Below the pieces are notes generated by a model that saw only the letters and a program-made list of their open reading frames with translations, was not told where the DNA came from and did no database searches. From Streptomyces himalayensis subsp. himalayensis (GTDB lineage: Bacteria; Actinomycetota; Actinomycetes; Streptomycetales; Streptomycetaceae): a stretch of DNA of 64,000 nt. The stretch lies in contig NZ_JACEHE010000003.1 in the NCBI RefSeq assembly GCF_013778455.1, positions 124,001-188,000 of the forward strand, read 5' to 3'. This document shows positions 45,475-54,607 of this stretch, in pieces; the first letter of the stretch is position 1, and every line of letters starts with the position of its first letter. The position numbers and the translations under genes were made by a program.

Positions 45475-46677
45475 TCAGAGCAGGCCGTGGCGGGGCGGCG
45501 GGGTGCCGTTCAGGACGTAGCGGCCGATGTGCTGGACCTTCCAGCGGGAGGGGTCGTGCAGCGTGTGGGTGCGGGCGTTGCGCCAGTGCCGGTCCAGGTT
45601 CAGGGACGCCAGGCTGGAGCGGGTGCCGGAGACCTCGAAGAGCGCGGCGGAGAGCTCCACCGCCACCGGGTCGGCGAAGGCCTTCACGGTGGCCACTGCG
45701 ATCGAGGCGGATGCCGCTGAGGCATCGGTGAGGTCGGCGCGGGCCGCGTCCACCTCCCGTGCGGCGCGTTCAAGGAGCGCCTCGGCCGCACGCAGCCGCA
45801 CCGCCAGCTCGCCGAAGCGCTGGACGAGCAGCGGGTCTTCTGTGGCGCGCTCGACCCCTGCCTCGAACCAGGGGCGGGTGCGGGTGCGGACGAACTCCGC
45901 GGCCTCCGCGAGCGCGCCCCCGGCGATACCGACGTCGATCGCGGCATGCAGCAGCTGCGCCACCGCACCGTGCAACTGCGGGCCGGTGAAAGTGAGATGG
46001 TGCGGAACGACGTGCTCGGCAGGCACCCGGACACCGTCCAGGTTGACGGTGCCGCTGGCGGTGGTGCGCTGGCCCATCCCGTCCCAGTCGTCGACCACGG
46101 TGAGCCCGGGGGCGTCCCGGGGGACGTAGGCGACCTGCAGCAGTTCGTCCTCGGCGCGGGCCAGCACGGGCACCCAGTGCGCGAAGAGTGCACCGGTGCT
46201 GTAGTGCTTGGTGCCGGTGAGGACGTAGCCGCCGTCGGGGTCGGCTGTCAGTCGCGTCCGGTAGTCCTGTACGTGCTTGGTGCCGGCCTCGGACTGGGCG
46301 TTGCCGAAACGCTTGCCTGCCAGGATCTCCGCGAAGAAGAAGCGCTGCTGCTCCGGCGTGCCCTGGGCGCGCAGCACGTTGACGTACGCGAAGTGGCTCT
46401 GCGGGATCTGAGCCAGGCTCGGGTCGGCCGCGGCGAGCAGGCGGAAGACCTCGGCCAGGGTCGCGATCGAGACATCGGCACCGCCGTACTCGGCGGGGAC
46501 AGTGATGCCCAGCAGGCCGCTGGCGGAGAGCCGGTCGAGTTCAGCGGTGGGGAGGATGCGTTCGGCGTCGCGGCGCTCGGCTCCGGCGGCGAACTCGGCG
46601 GCCAGGGCGCGGGCGGTGGCAAGCGCTTCGTCATCGGTTCGGATGACCGTGGCGGTGGAGGGTGCGGTGGTGGCCAC
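45475..46677 (-). CDS. DszC/SfnB-type flavin monooxygenase (acyl-CoA dehydrogenase fold)
   Basis: This 400-residue protein has an N-terminal LSASGLLGITVPAEYGGADV, the flavin-binding FGNAQSEAGTKHVQDYRTRL region, and a C-terminal NLDRHWRNARTHTLHDPSRW typical of DszC and SfnB rather than true acyl-CoA dehydrogenases. DszC oxidises sulfur heterocycles with FMNH2, and SfnB is tied to dimethyl sulfone use. The GTG start at 46677 follows GGAG; longer frames upstream are rejected. It lies 16 bases after a second member and before SsuD. Confidence 0.88.
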   Translation of the reverse strand: MATTAPSTATVIRTDDEALATARALAAEFAAGAERRDAERILPTAELDRLSASGLLGITVPAEYGGADVSIATLAEVFRLLAAADPSLAQIPQSHFAYVNVLRAQGTPEQQRFFFAEILAGKRFGNAQSEAGTKHVQDYRTRLTADPDGGYVLTGTKHYSTGALFAHWVPVLARAEDELLQVAYVPRDAPGLTVVDDWDGMGQRTTASGTVNLDGVRVPAEHVVPHHLTFTGPQLHGAVAQLLHAAIDVGIAGGALAEAAEFVRTRTRPWFEAGVERATEDPLLVQRFGELAVRLRAAEALLERAAREVDAARADLTDASAASASIAVATVKAFADPVAVELSAALFEVSGTRSSLASLNLDRHWRNARTHTLHDPSRWKVQHIGRYVLNGTPPPRHGLL

Positions 46678-46693
46678 AGCTGGGAGGCTCCGG

Positions 46694-48064
46694 TCAGGTG
46701 TAGAGGGTGAATTCGGGCAGGGTGCCGTTGAGGTAGTGGTCGCCCACCTCGCGGCGCTTGTACGAGACCGGGTCGTGCAGCGTGTGGGTCCTGACGTTGC
46801 GCCAGAAGCGGTCGAAGCCATGGCGGTTGGCGGTCGCCCGGGCGCCGGTGAGCTCGAAGACCTTGGCGGTGGTGTCGAGGGCGACATCGGTGGAGACCAC
46901 CTTCAGCGCCGCGACCTCGACGGCCAGCTCGCCACGCTCCTCCCAGGTCAGCTCGGGCCCGCGGTCGGCGGCGGACTGGACATGCCCGGCCACGCGGTCG
47001 GCCAGCGCCGCGGTGGCGGTGAGGCGCGCGGCGAGGTCGCCGTAGTCGGCCAGGCGGTACGGGTCCTCGGTGGCCGAGGCCAGGCCGCTGAGCACCCACG
47101 GGCGTGAGGTACCGCGGGTGTACGCGCGGGCGGCGGCCAGGGCGCCCTCCGCGATGCCCAGGTAGAGGTGGCCGAAGACGGCCTGGATGACGGGCGTGAT
47201 GAGGGAGCTGCGGGGGGTGGTGTCCTCCTTGCCGAGTGAGGCGATCACCTGCTCGGGCAGGATCTCCACGCCGTCGAAGGTGACGCCGCCGCTGGCGGAG
47301 AGGCGCTGGCCGAGGTTGTCCCAGTCCTGCCCGAAGGTCAGCCCGGGCGCGTCGTGCGGGACGACCAGCAGCAGTTGCTCTCCGGTGCCGGTCACCTCGC
47401 CGGAGGTGAGGACCACGTCTCCCGTACTGGCACCGGTGGCGAAGGTCTTGGTGCCGTCCAGGCGGTAGCCGTCGCCGTCCGGGTTCGGTGTGAGCTTGAG
47501 GTCGGGGTCGATGGGGTTGACCGCGTCGCCCCACAGCCACTGGGCATCGGCGGACGGGCGACCGTACCGCTCCTGGGCTTCCAGGCCGGCCGCGAGCCAG
47601 AGGTTGTCGAGGTTGACGTAGTGGTAGCCGAGCAGCTGGGCGATGGATCCGTCGGCGCGGGCGATCTCGCGTACCACGGCGAGCGCTGTCCTCCAGCCCT
47701 GCCCGGCGCCGCCGAACCGGCGGGGAATCAACAAGGCGGGCAGCCCGGCCTCACGCAGCAGCCGCAGCTCGGCGACCGGGTCCTGCCCTGCCCGGTCGCG
47801 CTCCAGCGCGTCCACGGCCAGGGCGTCGGCCACCAGCAGCACGATCACCGTGCCGGCGAGGAGCGCGTAGAGTGTGCCGGTCCCGGCGCTCAGGAAGATC
47901 ACGGGCACCGTGCCCGCGATGGCGATGGTCGGCCCGGTGGCGGCCAGCGACTGTCCGAACGCCTCAAGCGCCGAGAGGGCATTGGACGCGAGCGAGGACG
48001 GCGGCGCCGAGGGCGAGGCCGAGGTCGGCGCCGGTGGCGGCGCGTTGGTCTCGATAGAAGACAC
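46694..48064 (-). CDS. Chimera: amino-acid permease N-terminus fused to a DszC/SfnB-type flavoprotein
   Basis: This is a 456-residue frame with two origins. Residues about 1-79 look like the start and first two membrane segments of an APC-family amino-acid permease (LEAFGQSLAATGPTIAIAG, then a hydrophobic run ending VIVLLVA). From about residue 83 it continues without a stop as a DszC/SfnB flavoprotein (ALERDRAGQDPVAELRLLRE, FATGASTGDVVLTSGEV, RFWRNVRTHTLHDPVSYKRR). The flavoprotein's own first residues are missing. The GTG start has GGAG seven bases upstream. A deletion joining two neighbours is the likely cause; whether the product is active is uncertain. Confidence 0.82.
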   Translation of the reverse strand: MSSIETNAPPPAPTSASPSAPPSSLASNALSALEAFGQSLAATGPTIAIAGTVPVIFLSAGTGTLYALLAGTVIVLLVADALAVDALERDRAGQDPVAELRLLREAGLPALLIPRRFGGAGQGWRTALAVVREIARADGSIAQLLGYHYVNLDNLWLAAGLEAQERYGRPSADAQWLWGDAVNPIDPDLKLTPNPDGDGYRLDGTKTFATGASTGDVVLTSGEVTGTGEQLLLVVPHDAPGLTFGQDWDNLGQRLSASGGVTFDGVEILPEQVIASLGKEDTTPRSSLITPVIQAVFGHLYLGIAEGALAAARAYTRGTSRPWVLSGLASATEDPYRLADYGDLAARLTATAALADRVAGHVQSAADRGPELTWEERGELAVEVAALKVVSTDVALDTTAKVFELTGARATANRHGFDRFWRNVRTHTLHDPVSYKRREVGDHYLNGTLPEFTLYT

Positions 48065-48101
48065 GGGGATGCTCCGGAAGAGGGCCGGGCAGGCGGATAC
48101 G

Positions 48102-48118
48102 CCTCCCAGCCAGGGAGG
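48102..48118 (-). terminator. Hairpin between the cysteine-rich leader and the chimeric gene
   Basis: CCTCCC (48102-48107) and GGGAGG (48113-48118) form a six-base-pair stem with a five-base loop, about 40 bases before the gene start. It is a candidate attenuation element for the leader upstream. Confidence 0.4.
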
Positions 48119-48218
48119 AAGGCGAGGAGCTCGCCAGGAATGACGGAGCGTCAGGAAGCGTCAGGACACATCAAGCACGTCAGCCGTTGGCGAGGGAAAA
48201 GCGCGAAGGTGAGCCGGG

Positions 48219-48314
48219 TCAGCGCGCGGCGCAACAACAGCACGCACACAGAGCGCTGGACACACGCACGAGGTCGACGTGGCGTCGCCGCGTGAGGTCA
48301 TTGCGCTTGATCAT
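48219..48314 (-). CDS. RRHVD-type leader peptide with a six-cysteine tail
   Basis: This is a 31-codon ORF starting at the ATG at 48314. It reads MIKRNDLTRRRHVDLVRVSS and ends ALCACCCCAAR, so six of the last nine codons are cysteine or lie between cysteines. The RRRHVDLVRVSSALC core is a textbook match to streptomycete sulfur leader peptides. It precedes the chimeric flavoprotein operon by 154 bases. Repeated Cys codons make ribosome stalling under cysteine shortage very plausible. Confidence 0.88.
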   Translation of the reverse strand: MIKRNDLTRRRHVDLVRVSSALCACCCCAAR

Positions 48315-48326
48315 GAGCATGATTCA

Positions 48327-48336
48327 ACCAGGTGGT
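48327..48336. promoter_or_regulatory. Candidate LysR-binding dyad between leader and lysR
   Basis: ACCAGGTGGT (four-base arms ACCA/TGGT) lies between the divergent leader ORF and LysR gene, 13 bases from the leader start. Position and shape fit a LysR-type control site for the flavoprotein operon; the arms are short. Confidence 0.35.
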
Positions 48337-48399
48337 ATGCCGACTGGTCGAGCGGGCTCCCGTCACGGATCCGCGATGGGTTGATAGGGTTTCCCTTTC

Positions 48400-49314
48400 A
48401 TGCGGATCGAACAGCTCGAGTATCTCCAGGCCGTCGCACGCCTCGGTTCCCTGCGACGTGCCGCCGAGGAGCTGCACCTCTCGCAGCCCGCGCTCAGCGA
48501 GACCGTCCGCAATCTGGAACGCGAGCTCGGCGTCGAAGTGCTGGACCGCCGCCGCTCCGGGGCCCGGGCCAGCGACGCCGGCCGCGAGCTGCTGCCGCAT
48601 GTCGCCGCTGTCCTGGAGGCCGTGGACCGGCTGCGCCAGGCCGCCGACCACCAGCACCAGGTCAGCCGCATGGTCAGACTCGGCACCGTGCACGCCGCGA
48701 CCGTCCCCCTCCTCGTCCCCACGGTCCGCGACTTCCGCACCGCACACCCGCAGACCCAGGTCGAGGTGGTCACCGCCCAACAGACCGAGATCCACCGGAT
48801 GCTGTCCGAGGGCGGTCTCGACCTCGGTCTCGTGAACTACCTCACCGGGGACGATCTCCCGCCCGACGTCGAGTCCACCGGCCTGCTACGCGGCCAACCG
48901 GTGGTATGCATACGCCCGGACAGTCCACTGGCCGCCCACTCCGCCGTGACCGTCGACGCCCTGCTCTCCGAGCCCCTCGTCGTGATGCGAGCCGGCTATG
49001 TGATGCACCGCTACGTGCACCGGCTGCTGCGCGGGCGAAGCCCGGCCTTCTCGTACTCCACCGACGGCGCCGAGATGGGCAAACTGATGGTCGCGGAAGG
49101 GCTGGGCGCCACCGTACTGCCCGACTTCAGCGTCATCGGCGATCCGCTGGAGCGCAGCGGCGCCATCACCTGGCGCCCGCTCGCCGACGGCGAGACGGGC
49201 ACCGGCACGGAGGTGCTCATGGTCGTCCAGCGCCGCCGTTCCGCCTCCCACCCCCGCGCGGCACGGGATCTGCACGACACCCTGCTGGAGCGGGCACAGC
49301 AGTACCAGCGCTGA
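48400..49314 (+). CDS. LysR-family transcriptional regulator
   Basis: This 304-residue regulator has an N-terminal winged HTH (MRIEQLEYLQAVARLGSLRR, then LSQPALSETVRNLERELGV, residues about 1-60) and a periplasmic-binding-like effector domain (about 90-295). It is divergent from the leader/flavoprotein/SsuD operon, the usual arrangement for a LysR regulator of its neighbour, and LysR proteins often control sulfur assimilation (CysB, Cbl). No strong ribosome site precedes the ATG, so the mRNA may have little or no leader. Its effector is unknown. Confidence 0.9.
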   Translation: MRIEQLEYLQAVARLGSLRRAAEELHLSQPALSETVRNLERELGVEVLDRRRSGARASDAGRELLPHVAAVLEAVDRLRQAADHQHQVSRMVRLGTVHAATVPLLVPTVRDFRTAHPQTQVEVVTAQQTEIHRMLSEGGLDLGLVNYLTGDDLPPDVESTGLLRGQPVVCIRPDSPLAAHSAVTVDALLSEPLVVMRAGYVMHRYVHRLLRGRSPAFSYSTDGAEMGKLMVAEGLGATVLPDFSVIGDPLERSGAITWRPLADGETGTGTEVLMVVQRRRSASHPRAARDLHDTLLERAQQYQR

Positions 49315-49498
49315 CCGCTGTGCGGCTGCAGATGCCCTACCTCCGTCCCGGCGAGGGCGGTGCGGAGCCCCTGCCGCCACTGCCACCACCCGGGCCAGCC
49401 TCTTCGAACCAGTCGGAGTCCCTGGATGCCGCCCTAGAGCGTGGCGAGGTTCTGAGTCCGCCAGCCCCGGAAGGCCGGCGGACGGCGCTGAGACAGTT

Positions 49499-50530
49499 CT
49501 ACGGACGGCGGCGCAGGGCGGAGTCGGTGAGCGAGGGCGGGGTGTAACCCGCGTCGCGGGACGAGAGGTTGGTGCCGGGTGGGACGATCTCGTCGATCCG
49601 GTCGAGTACGTCCCGGCTCAGCCGGATCTTGTCCGCGCCCAGCTGGCTCTCCAGCTGTTCGAAGGTACGCGGGCCGATGATCGCCGAGGTGATCGCGGGG
49701 TGTTCCAGGACGAAGGCCAAGGCCAGTTGTACGAGGGTGACGCCGGCCTCCTCGGCCAGCCGGGCGAGGGCATCGGCGGCCTCCAGCTTGGCGGCGTTCT
49801 CCGGTGCGGCGATGTCGAAGCGGGCCGCCTGGCGTTCGGCACGGCTGGAGGCGGGCTGTTCGGCGCCCTTCCGGTAACGGCCGGAGAGCCAGCCGCCCGC
49901 GAGCGGGCTCCAGGACAGCACGCCGAGACCGTACCGCTGCGCCACGGGCAGGACCTCGCGTTCGATGCCGCGCGTCAGGAGGGAGTACGGGGGCTGCTCG
50001 GCCACGACGCGTTCCCGGCCGCGGCGCTCCGCGATCCACTGGCCCTCGACGATGGCGGAGGGTTCGAAGGTGGAGGTGCCGATGTAGCGGATCTTTCCCT
50101 GCTGCACCAGGTGGGTGAGCGCGCCGAGAGTCTCGTCGAAGTCGGTGTCCGGCTCGGGGCGGTGCACCTGGTAGAGGTCGATCCAGTCGGTGCTCAGCCG
50201 CCGCAGGCTGTTCTCCACCTCGCGGATGATCCAACGGCGGCTGTTGCCCTGCTCGTTGGGGTCGCTCCCGAGGCTTCCGTGGAACTTGGTGGCGAGGACG
50301 ACGTTGTCGCGCCGTCCGCCGGACAGGGCCTTGCCGACGATGGTCTCGGACTCACCCGCGGAGTACACGTCCGCGGTGTCGACGAAGTTGATGCCCGAGT
50401 CCAGGGCGTGGTGGATGATCCGGACGCTGTCGGCATGGTCCGTGTTGCCCCGGGCGCCGAACATCATGGTGCCCAGGCACAGCGGGCTGACCTTGACGCC
50501 AGTGCGTCCGAGGTTGCGGTACTCCGTCAT
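49499..50530 (-). CDS. Aldo/keto reductase
   Basis: This 343-residue NADPH-dependent reductase has the catalytic tetrad: Asp about 51 and Tyr about 56 in NFVDTADVYSAGES, Lys about 82 in VVLATKFHG, and His in DLYQVHRPEPDTD. The C-terminal TSAIIGPRTFEQLESQLGA binds the cofactor phosphate. The start overlaps the stop of the broken ABC exporter. It may detoxify aldehydes released by sulfonate cleavage in the adjacent ssu-type operon; this is inference. Confidence 0.92.
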   Translation of the reverse strand: MTEYRNLGRTGVKVSPLCLGTMMFGARGNTDHADSVRIIHHALDSGINFVDTADVYSAGESETIVGKALSGGRRDNVVLATKFHGSLGSDPNEQGNSRRWIIREVENSLRRLSTDWIDLYQVHRPEPDTDFDETLGALTHLVQQGKIRYIGTSTFEPSAIVEGQWIAERRGRERVVAEQPPYSLLTRGIEREVLPVAQRYGLGVLSWSPLAGGWLSGRYRKGAEQPASSRAERQAARFDIAAPENAAKLEAADALARLAEEAGVTLVQLALAFVLEHPAITSAIIGPRTFEQLESQLGADKIRLSRDVLDRIDEIVPPGTNLSSRDAGYTPPSLTDSALRRRP

Positions 50531-51484
50531 CGTGCACTCTCCTTGACGAGTTCGTTGATCTTCAGTCGATCGACCGTGGCCGGTCGGCCGCCCTGTTCGA
50601 AGGCCTGCCACAGACGGTGGTACGGGCCCCGCGCGGCGAGGAGTTCGGCATGGGTGCCGGTCTCCACGACGGTTCCCGCATCGAGGACCACCACCCGGTC
50701 GGCGCGGGCGGCGGTGGTCAGCCGGTGGGCGACGACGACGGTCGTACGCCGCCGGGCCAGGGCCTCGGTCGCTCCCCGCTTCTACGACGTGCCGTCGGGT
50801 TCGGTACGGGTCGGCCGAGTCGACCGCCTCTACGGTGGAGGCGACCTCGGCGGCCTCCTGCTGGGCATGCCAGTTGGCGGGGAAGAGGATGCGGCGGCTG
50901 TGCAGGGCGATCAGCCAGAGCAGCGGTCCGATGATCAGGGCCACCACGGTCAGCAGCGGCGACAGCAACGCCATGCAGACCAGCGAGAACAGGAACATCA
51001 ACACGTTGCCAGTGAGGTTGGGCAGGAACTGCAGCAGGGTCTGGATCAGGGTGATGTCGGAGATGGACCGGCTCACCACCTGTCCGGTGCGCAGGTCGTC
51101 CTGTTGTGCACCGCCGAGCCGCAGAAGCGCCGCGAATCCGTCGTTGCGGAGGTCGTATTGCACACCGAGGGAGAGCCGACCTGAGTGGTAGCGGCGGGTG
51201 AAACCGCATGCGAAGCGGACCGCGCCGAGTCCGGCGAGCAGAATGGTCCAGGGGACGAGAGAAGCGGTGGTGCCCGCCGCAACGCCGTCCACGACATGGC
51301 GCAGGACGAGAGGCAGTACGGCGGTGGCGACGGCGCCCACGACGGCGGCACCGAAGGCGAGCAGGAGGTCGGCGCGGTGGCGCAGGCAGTACCCCAGCAG
51401 CCGCCGGGCCCACCGGGCCGACGGCTGCTGGGGCGCTCTGGTTTCCAGCGACGTACGGGCTTCCTGGGGTGGACAGTCCGTCAC
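50527..51484 (-). pseudogene. ABC exporter (fused TMD-NBD) with a large internal deletion
   Basis: The first about 220 residues are the start of an MsbA-like exporter (RRLLGYCLRHRADLLLAFGA, VLPLVLRHVVDGV, DLRTGQVVSRSISDITLIQT, ending AQQEAAEVASTVEA). After a stretch of about 50 bases that reads as neither half, sequence in another frame gives only the end of the ATPase domain (ALARRRTTVVVAHRLTTAAR, then VVETGTHAELLAARGPYHRL). The Walker A, signature and Walker B parts are absent, so it cannot work. The junction is around 50775-50835. Confidence 0.85.
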
Positions 51485-52920
51485 CGGGTCGCCGCCAGGG
51501 CGATGCCGGTGTGGCCCTCGCCGGTGTTGACGGTGTCGAACAGCCGGTTGGCGGGGCGCGGGAGCCCGTAGTGCTCGCGCAGCGTGGAGCCCGTGTACTG
51601 GGTGCGGAACAGGCCCCGTTCCTGGAGGATCGGCACCACCCGGTCCACGAAGAGCTCCAGGCCCGAGGGGAGCACGGCGGGCATGATGTTGAAGCCGTCG
51701 GCCGCGCCGCTGTCGTACCAGTGCTCGATCGTGTCGGCGACCTGCTCCGCCGTACCGGCGAAGGTACGGTGACCGCGGCCACCGCCGAGCCGCCCGATAA
51801 GCTGACGCACTGTCAGTCGCTCACGCCGAGCGAGCTCCACGATGAGCGTGTAGCGGCTCTTGGCGCCCTCGATCTCGTCCTCGGTGGGCAGGTTCTCGGG
51901 GAGCTCCGCATCGAGGTCCAGCGCGTCGGGTGAGATCTTCAACGTCTTGGCGAGCTGCCGCTTGGCGTACTCGGGGACGATCAGCCGGTCGAGCTCGGCA
52001 TCCAGCTCCAGCGCCTCCGCCTCGGTGTCGCCGATGACGGGGACGATGCCGGGCAGGATCTTGATGCCGTCCGGGTCCCGGCCGAGCAGCTGCGCGCGCT
52101 GCTTGACGTCCTTGTAGAAGGCGATGCCCTCCTCCAGGGTCTGCTGCGCGGTGAACACCGCTTCCGCGTACCGGGCGGCGAAGTCCTTGCCGTCCTCACT
52201 GGAACCTGCCTGGACGAGCAACGGGTAGCCCTGCGGCGGACGTTGCACGTTCAGCGGTCCGTCGACCCGGAAGAACTCGCCGACGTGGTCGATGCGGCGG
52301 ACCCGCTCGGCCAGGGCGTGGACGCCGCGCTCCTTGTCGGCGATCACTGCGTCGTCCGCCCAGCTGTCCCACAGCTTGGTGGAGACCTCGACGAACTCCG
52401 AGGCCCGACGGTAGCGGTCCTTGTGCAGCGGCGTGTCGTCGAGGCCGAAGTTGCGGGCTGCGTCGGCTCCTGCGGTGGTGACGATGTTCCAGCCTGCCCG
52501 GCCGCCGGAGACGTGGTCCAGCGAGGCGAACCGGCGGGCCAGGTTGTACGGCTCGTTGTAGCTGGTGGAGGCGGTGGCGATGAGGCCGATGTGCTGGGTG
52601 GCCCCGGCGAGCGCGGTCAGCAGGATGGTCGGCTCGAGTTTGGCCGACGGCCGTCGGCCAGGGTCGCCCATCTGGACGGGGCTGTCGGCGAGGAACACCG
52701 AGTCCAGCTTGCCGCGTTCGGCGATCCGGGCCAGGTTCTTGTAGTGCTCGATGTCCGCGTTCGCCTCTGCCGGGCTCTCGGGGAGCCGCCAGGAGGCCTC
52801 GTGGTGTCCGGTGGACATGAGGAACGCGTTCAGGTGGAGCGGCTTGCGGCCGGCGTTGCGTCCCGTGTGCGTCTCGGCTTCCGTGTGTGCTTCAGTGCGG
52901 TCTTCGGCCTTGCGTGACAT
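51481..52920 (-). CDS. LLM flavin-dependent monooxygenase of the ssu-type operon
   Basis: This 479-residue NtaA/SnaA-group enzyme has LHLNAFLMSTGHHEASWRLP near the N-terminus, HIGLIATASTSYNEPYNLAR, SLDHVSGGRAGWNIVTTAGA, YPLLVQAGSSEDGKDFAARY and the tail STLREHYGLPRPA. It follows sulfonate-type ABC genes and ends a unit that starts with a flavin reductase, so reduced FMN would be supplied within the operon. The start at 52920 has GAGGAG ten bases upstream. The substrate is probably a sulfonate, sulfone or aryl sulfur compound. Confidence 0.9.
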   Translation of the reverse strand: MSRKAEDRTEAHTEAETHTGRNAGRKPLHLNAFLMSTGHHEASWRLPESPAEANADIEHYKNLARIAERGKLDSVFLADSPVQMGDPGRRPSAKLEPTILLTALAGATQHIGLIATASTSYNEPYNLARRFASLDHVSGGRAGWNIVTTAGADAARNFGLDDTPLHKDRYRRASEFVEVSTKLWDSWADDAVIADKERGVHALAERVRRIDHVGEFFRVDGPLNVQRPPQGYPLLVQAGSSEDGKDFAARYAEAVFTAQQTLEEGIAFYKDVKQRAQLLGRDPDGIKILPGIVPVIGDTEAEALELDAELDRLIVPEYAKRQLAKTLKISPDALDLDAELPENLPTEDEIEGAKSRYTLIVELARRERLTVRQLIGRLGGGRGHRTFAGTAEQVADTIEHWYDSGAADGFNIMPAVLPSGLELFVDRVVPILQERGLFRTQYTGSTLREHYGLPRPANRLFDTVNTGEGHTGIALAATR

Positions 52921-52934
52921 GGGCTGTCGTCTCC

Positions 52935-53747
52935 TCAAGAAGCGGTGGGCTGGTGCTGCGCCACACCGAGGGCGGCGAGCAGCGTGTCGCGGTGTTCCTG
53001 GAAGCGCGGGTCGCGCGGGGAACGCGGCGTGGGCAGGTCGATGGCGAGATCCACGGAGATGCGGCCCTCGTCCAGTACGAGCACCCGGTCGGCGAGTTCC
53101 ACGGCCTCGTCGACGTCGTGGGTGACGAGGAGCACGGCGGGGCGGTGCCGCTCGTACAGCTCGCGCAGCAGCCCGTGCATCTTGATCCGTGTGAGAGCGT
53201 CCAGGGCGCCGAACGGCTCGTCGGCCAGGAGTAGTTGGGGATCGCGGACCAGGGCGCGGGCGAGTGCGGCGCGCTGCTGCTCGCCGCCGGACAGTTCATG
53301 GGGCCAGGAGCGCTCGCGGCCCTCAAGGCCGACCTCGGCCAGGGCGGTCAGCCCGCGTTCCCGGGCGCCGGGGCCGCGTAGACCGAGGACGACGTTGTCC
53401 AGTACCCGGAGCCAGGGCAGCAGCCGGGAGTCCTGGAAGGAGAGCGAGACCCGCTCGGGGACGATCAGTTCGCCAGAGCCTTCCACCATGTGGTCGAGGC
53501 GGGCGACAGCGCGCAGCAGCGTGGATTTCCCCGAGCCGCTGCGGCCCAGGAGTGCCGTGAACTCCCCCGGCGCAAGGGCCAGATCGAGTTCCTTCAGGAC
53601 GATCCGGTCGCCGAACTTGCGTACCAACCGCGTCGTCCGCAGGGCGGGTCTGTCGCTGCCGTGTTCCTCGCTCGCGGGGTCGGCTGCGGCCGCGGTCTCG
53701 GGCCGGACCTCGGTTACCTCGGTCACCCCGCCAGAGTGCGTCGCCAT
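52935..53747 (-). CDS. ABC transporter ATP-binding protein (SsuB/TauB-like)
   Basis: This 270-residue ATPase has Walker A LLGRSGSGKSTLLRAVARLD (about 90-109), LSFQDSRLLPWLRVLDNVVL (Q-loop, typical of nitrate/sulfonate/taurine importers), signature ELSGGEQQRAALARAL and Walker B LLLADEPFGALDALTR. The ATG at 53747 has GGAGGG eight bases upstream and overlaps the permease 3' end by 25 bases. It energises uptake of an aliphatic sulfonate or related anion. Confidence 0.92.
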   Translation of the reverse strand: MATHSGGVTEVTEVRPETAAAADPASEEHGSDRPALRTTRLVRKFGDRIVLKELDLALAPGEFTALLGRSGSGKSTLLRAVARLDHMVEGSGELIVPERVSLSFQDSRLLPWLRVLDNVVLGLRGPGARERGLTALAEVGLEGRERSWPHELSGGEQQRAALARALVRDPQLLLADEPFGALDALTRIKMHGLLRELYERHRPAVLLVTHDVDEAVELADRVLVLDEGRISVDLAIDLPTPRSPRDPRFQEHRDTLLAALGVAQHQPTAS

Positions 53748-54607
53748 GACAGCACCCTCCTCTCGATTGCGCGTACCGCCGCGTCCGAGGCGAAGCCGAA
53801 GATCCCGTAGGCCACCAGCCCCACGATGATGACGTCGGACTGGGCGTACTGCTGGGCCTGGAACATCATGTAGCCGATGCCCTTGGTGGCGTTGATCTGC
53901 TCGACCACGATCAGGCCGAGCCAGGACGAAGTGACGCCGAGGCGCAGGCCGACGAAGAAGCCCGGCAGCGAGCCCGGGACGACGACCTTGCGGATGAACT
54001 GCCATCGGCTCAGCTCGAGTCCCTCGGCGAGCTCCACATACCTGCTGTCGATACTGGTCAGCGACGCATAGGTGTTGATGTACATGCTCACCGCGACGCC
54101 GAGGGCGATCACGGTGACCTTCATCTGCTCGCCGATGCCCAGCCAGAGGATGAGCAGCGGGAGCATGGCCAGGGACGGAATGGCCCTCTTGACCTGGAGT
54201 GTGCCGTCGAAGAGGTACTCCCCGGAGCGGCTCAGCCCCGCCGCCACGGCCAGGATCACCCCGGCCGCCACACCGAAGAACAGACCGAGTCCGGCGCGCT
54301 GCAGCGAGATGAGCACGTTGTCCTGGAGCCGACCGCTGGAGACCAGGTCCGCCGTGGTGGACAGCACGCTGCCGGGACCGGACAGGATGCGGGGGTCGAG
54401 ATAGCCGAAGGCCGAGGCGGCCCACCATACGGCGATCAGGAGTGCCGGGCCGATCAGGCGGCCGAAGGGCAGGGACCGGCCGGGGCCGAGCCGCCTGCGG
54501 GGTCCTTGGGGGGCTTGGGAGGCCGCGTCTCCTGCGGGTTTCCTCGTGGCCTCGGCAGTGGCTGCTACCAGTTTCTCCGGGCGTGCGTTCGACAACACTT
54601 CCGTCAT
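53723..54607 (-). CDS. ABC transporter permease (SsuC/TauC-like)
   Basis: This 294-residue membrane protein has a polar N-terminus followed by LIGPALLIAVWWAASAFGYL, PSLAMLPLLILWLGIGEQMK and the EAA-like ELAEGLELSRWQFIRKVVVP. It overlaps the binding-protein stop by four bases. An independent fragment of another SsuC-type permease lies at 59605-59782. The family carries sulfonates, taurine or nitrate; sulfur context favours the first. Confidence 0.92.
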   Translation of the reverse strand: MTEVLSNARPEKLVAATAEATRKPAGDAASQAPQGPRRRLGPGRSLPFGRLIGPALLIAVWWAASAFGYLDPRILSGPGSVLSTTADLVSSGRLQDNVLISLQRAGLGLFFGVAAGVILAVAAGLSRSGEYLFDGTLQVKRAIPSLAMLPLLILWLGIGEQMKVTVIALGVAVSMYINTYASLTSIDSRYVELAEGLELSRWQFIRKVVVPGSLPGFFVGLRLGVTSSWLGLIVVEQINATKGIGYMMFQAQQYAQSDVIIVGLVAYGIFGFASDAAVRAIERRVLSWRRTLAG

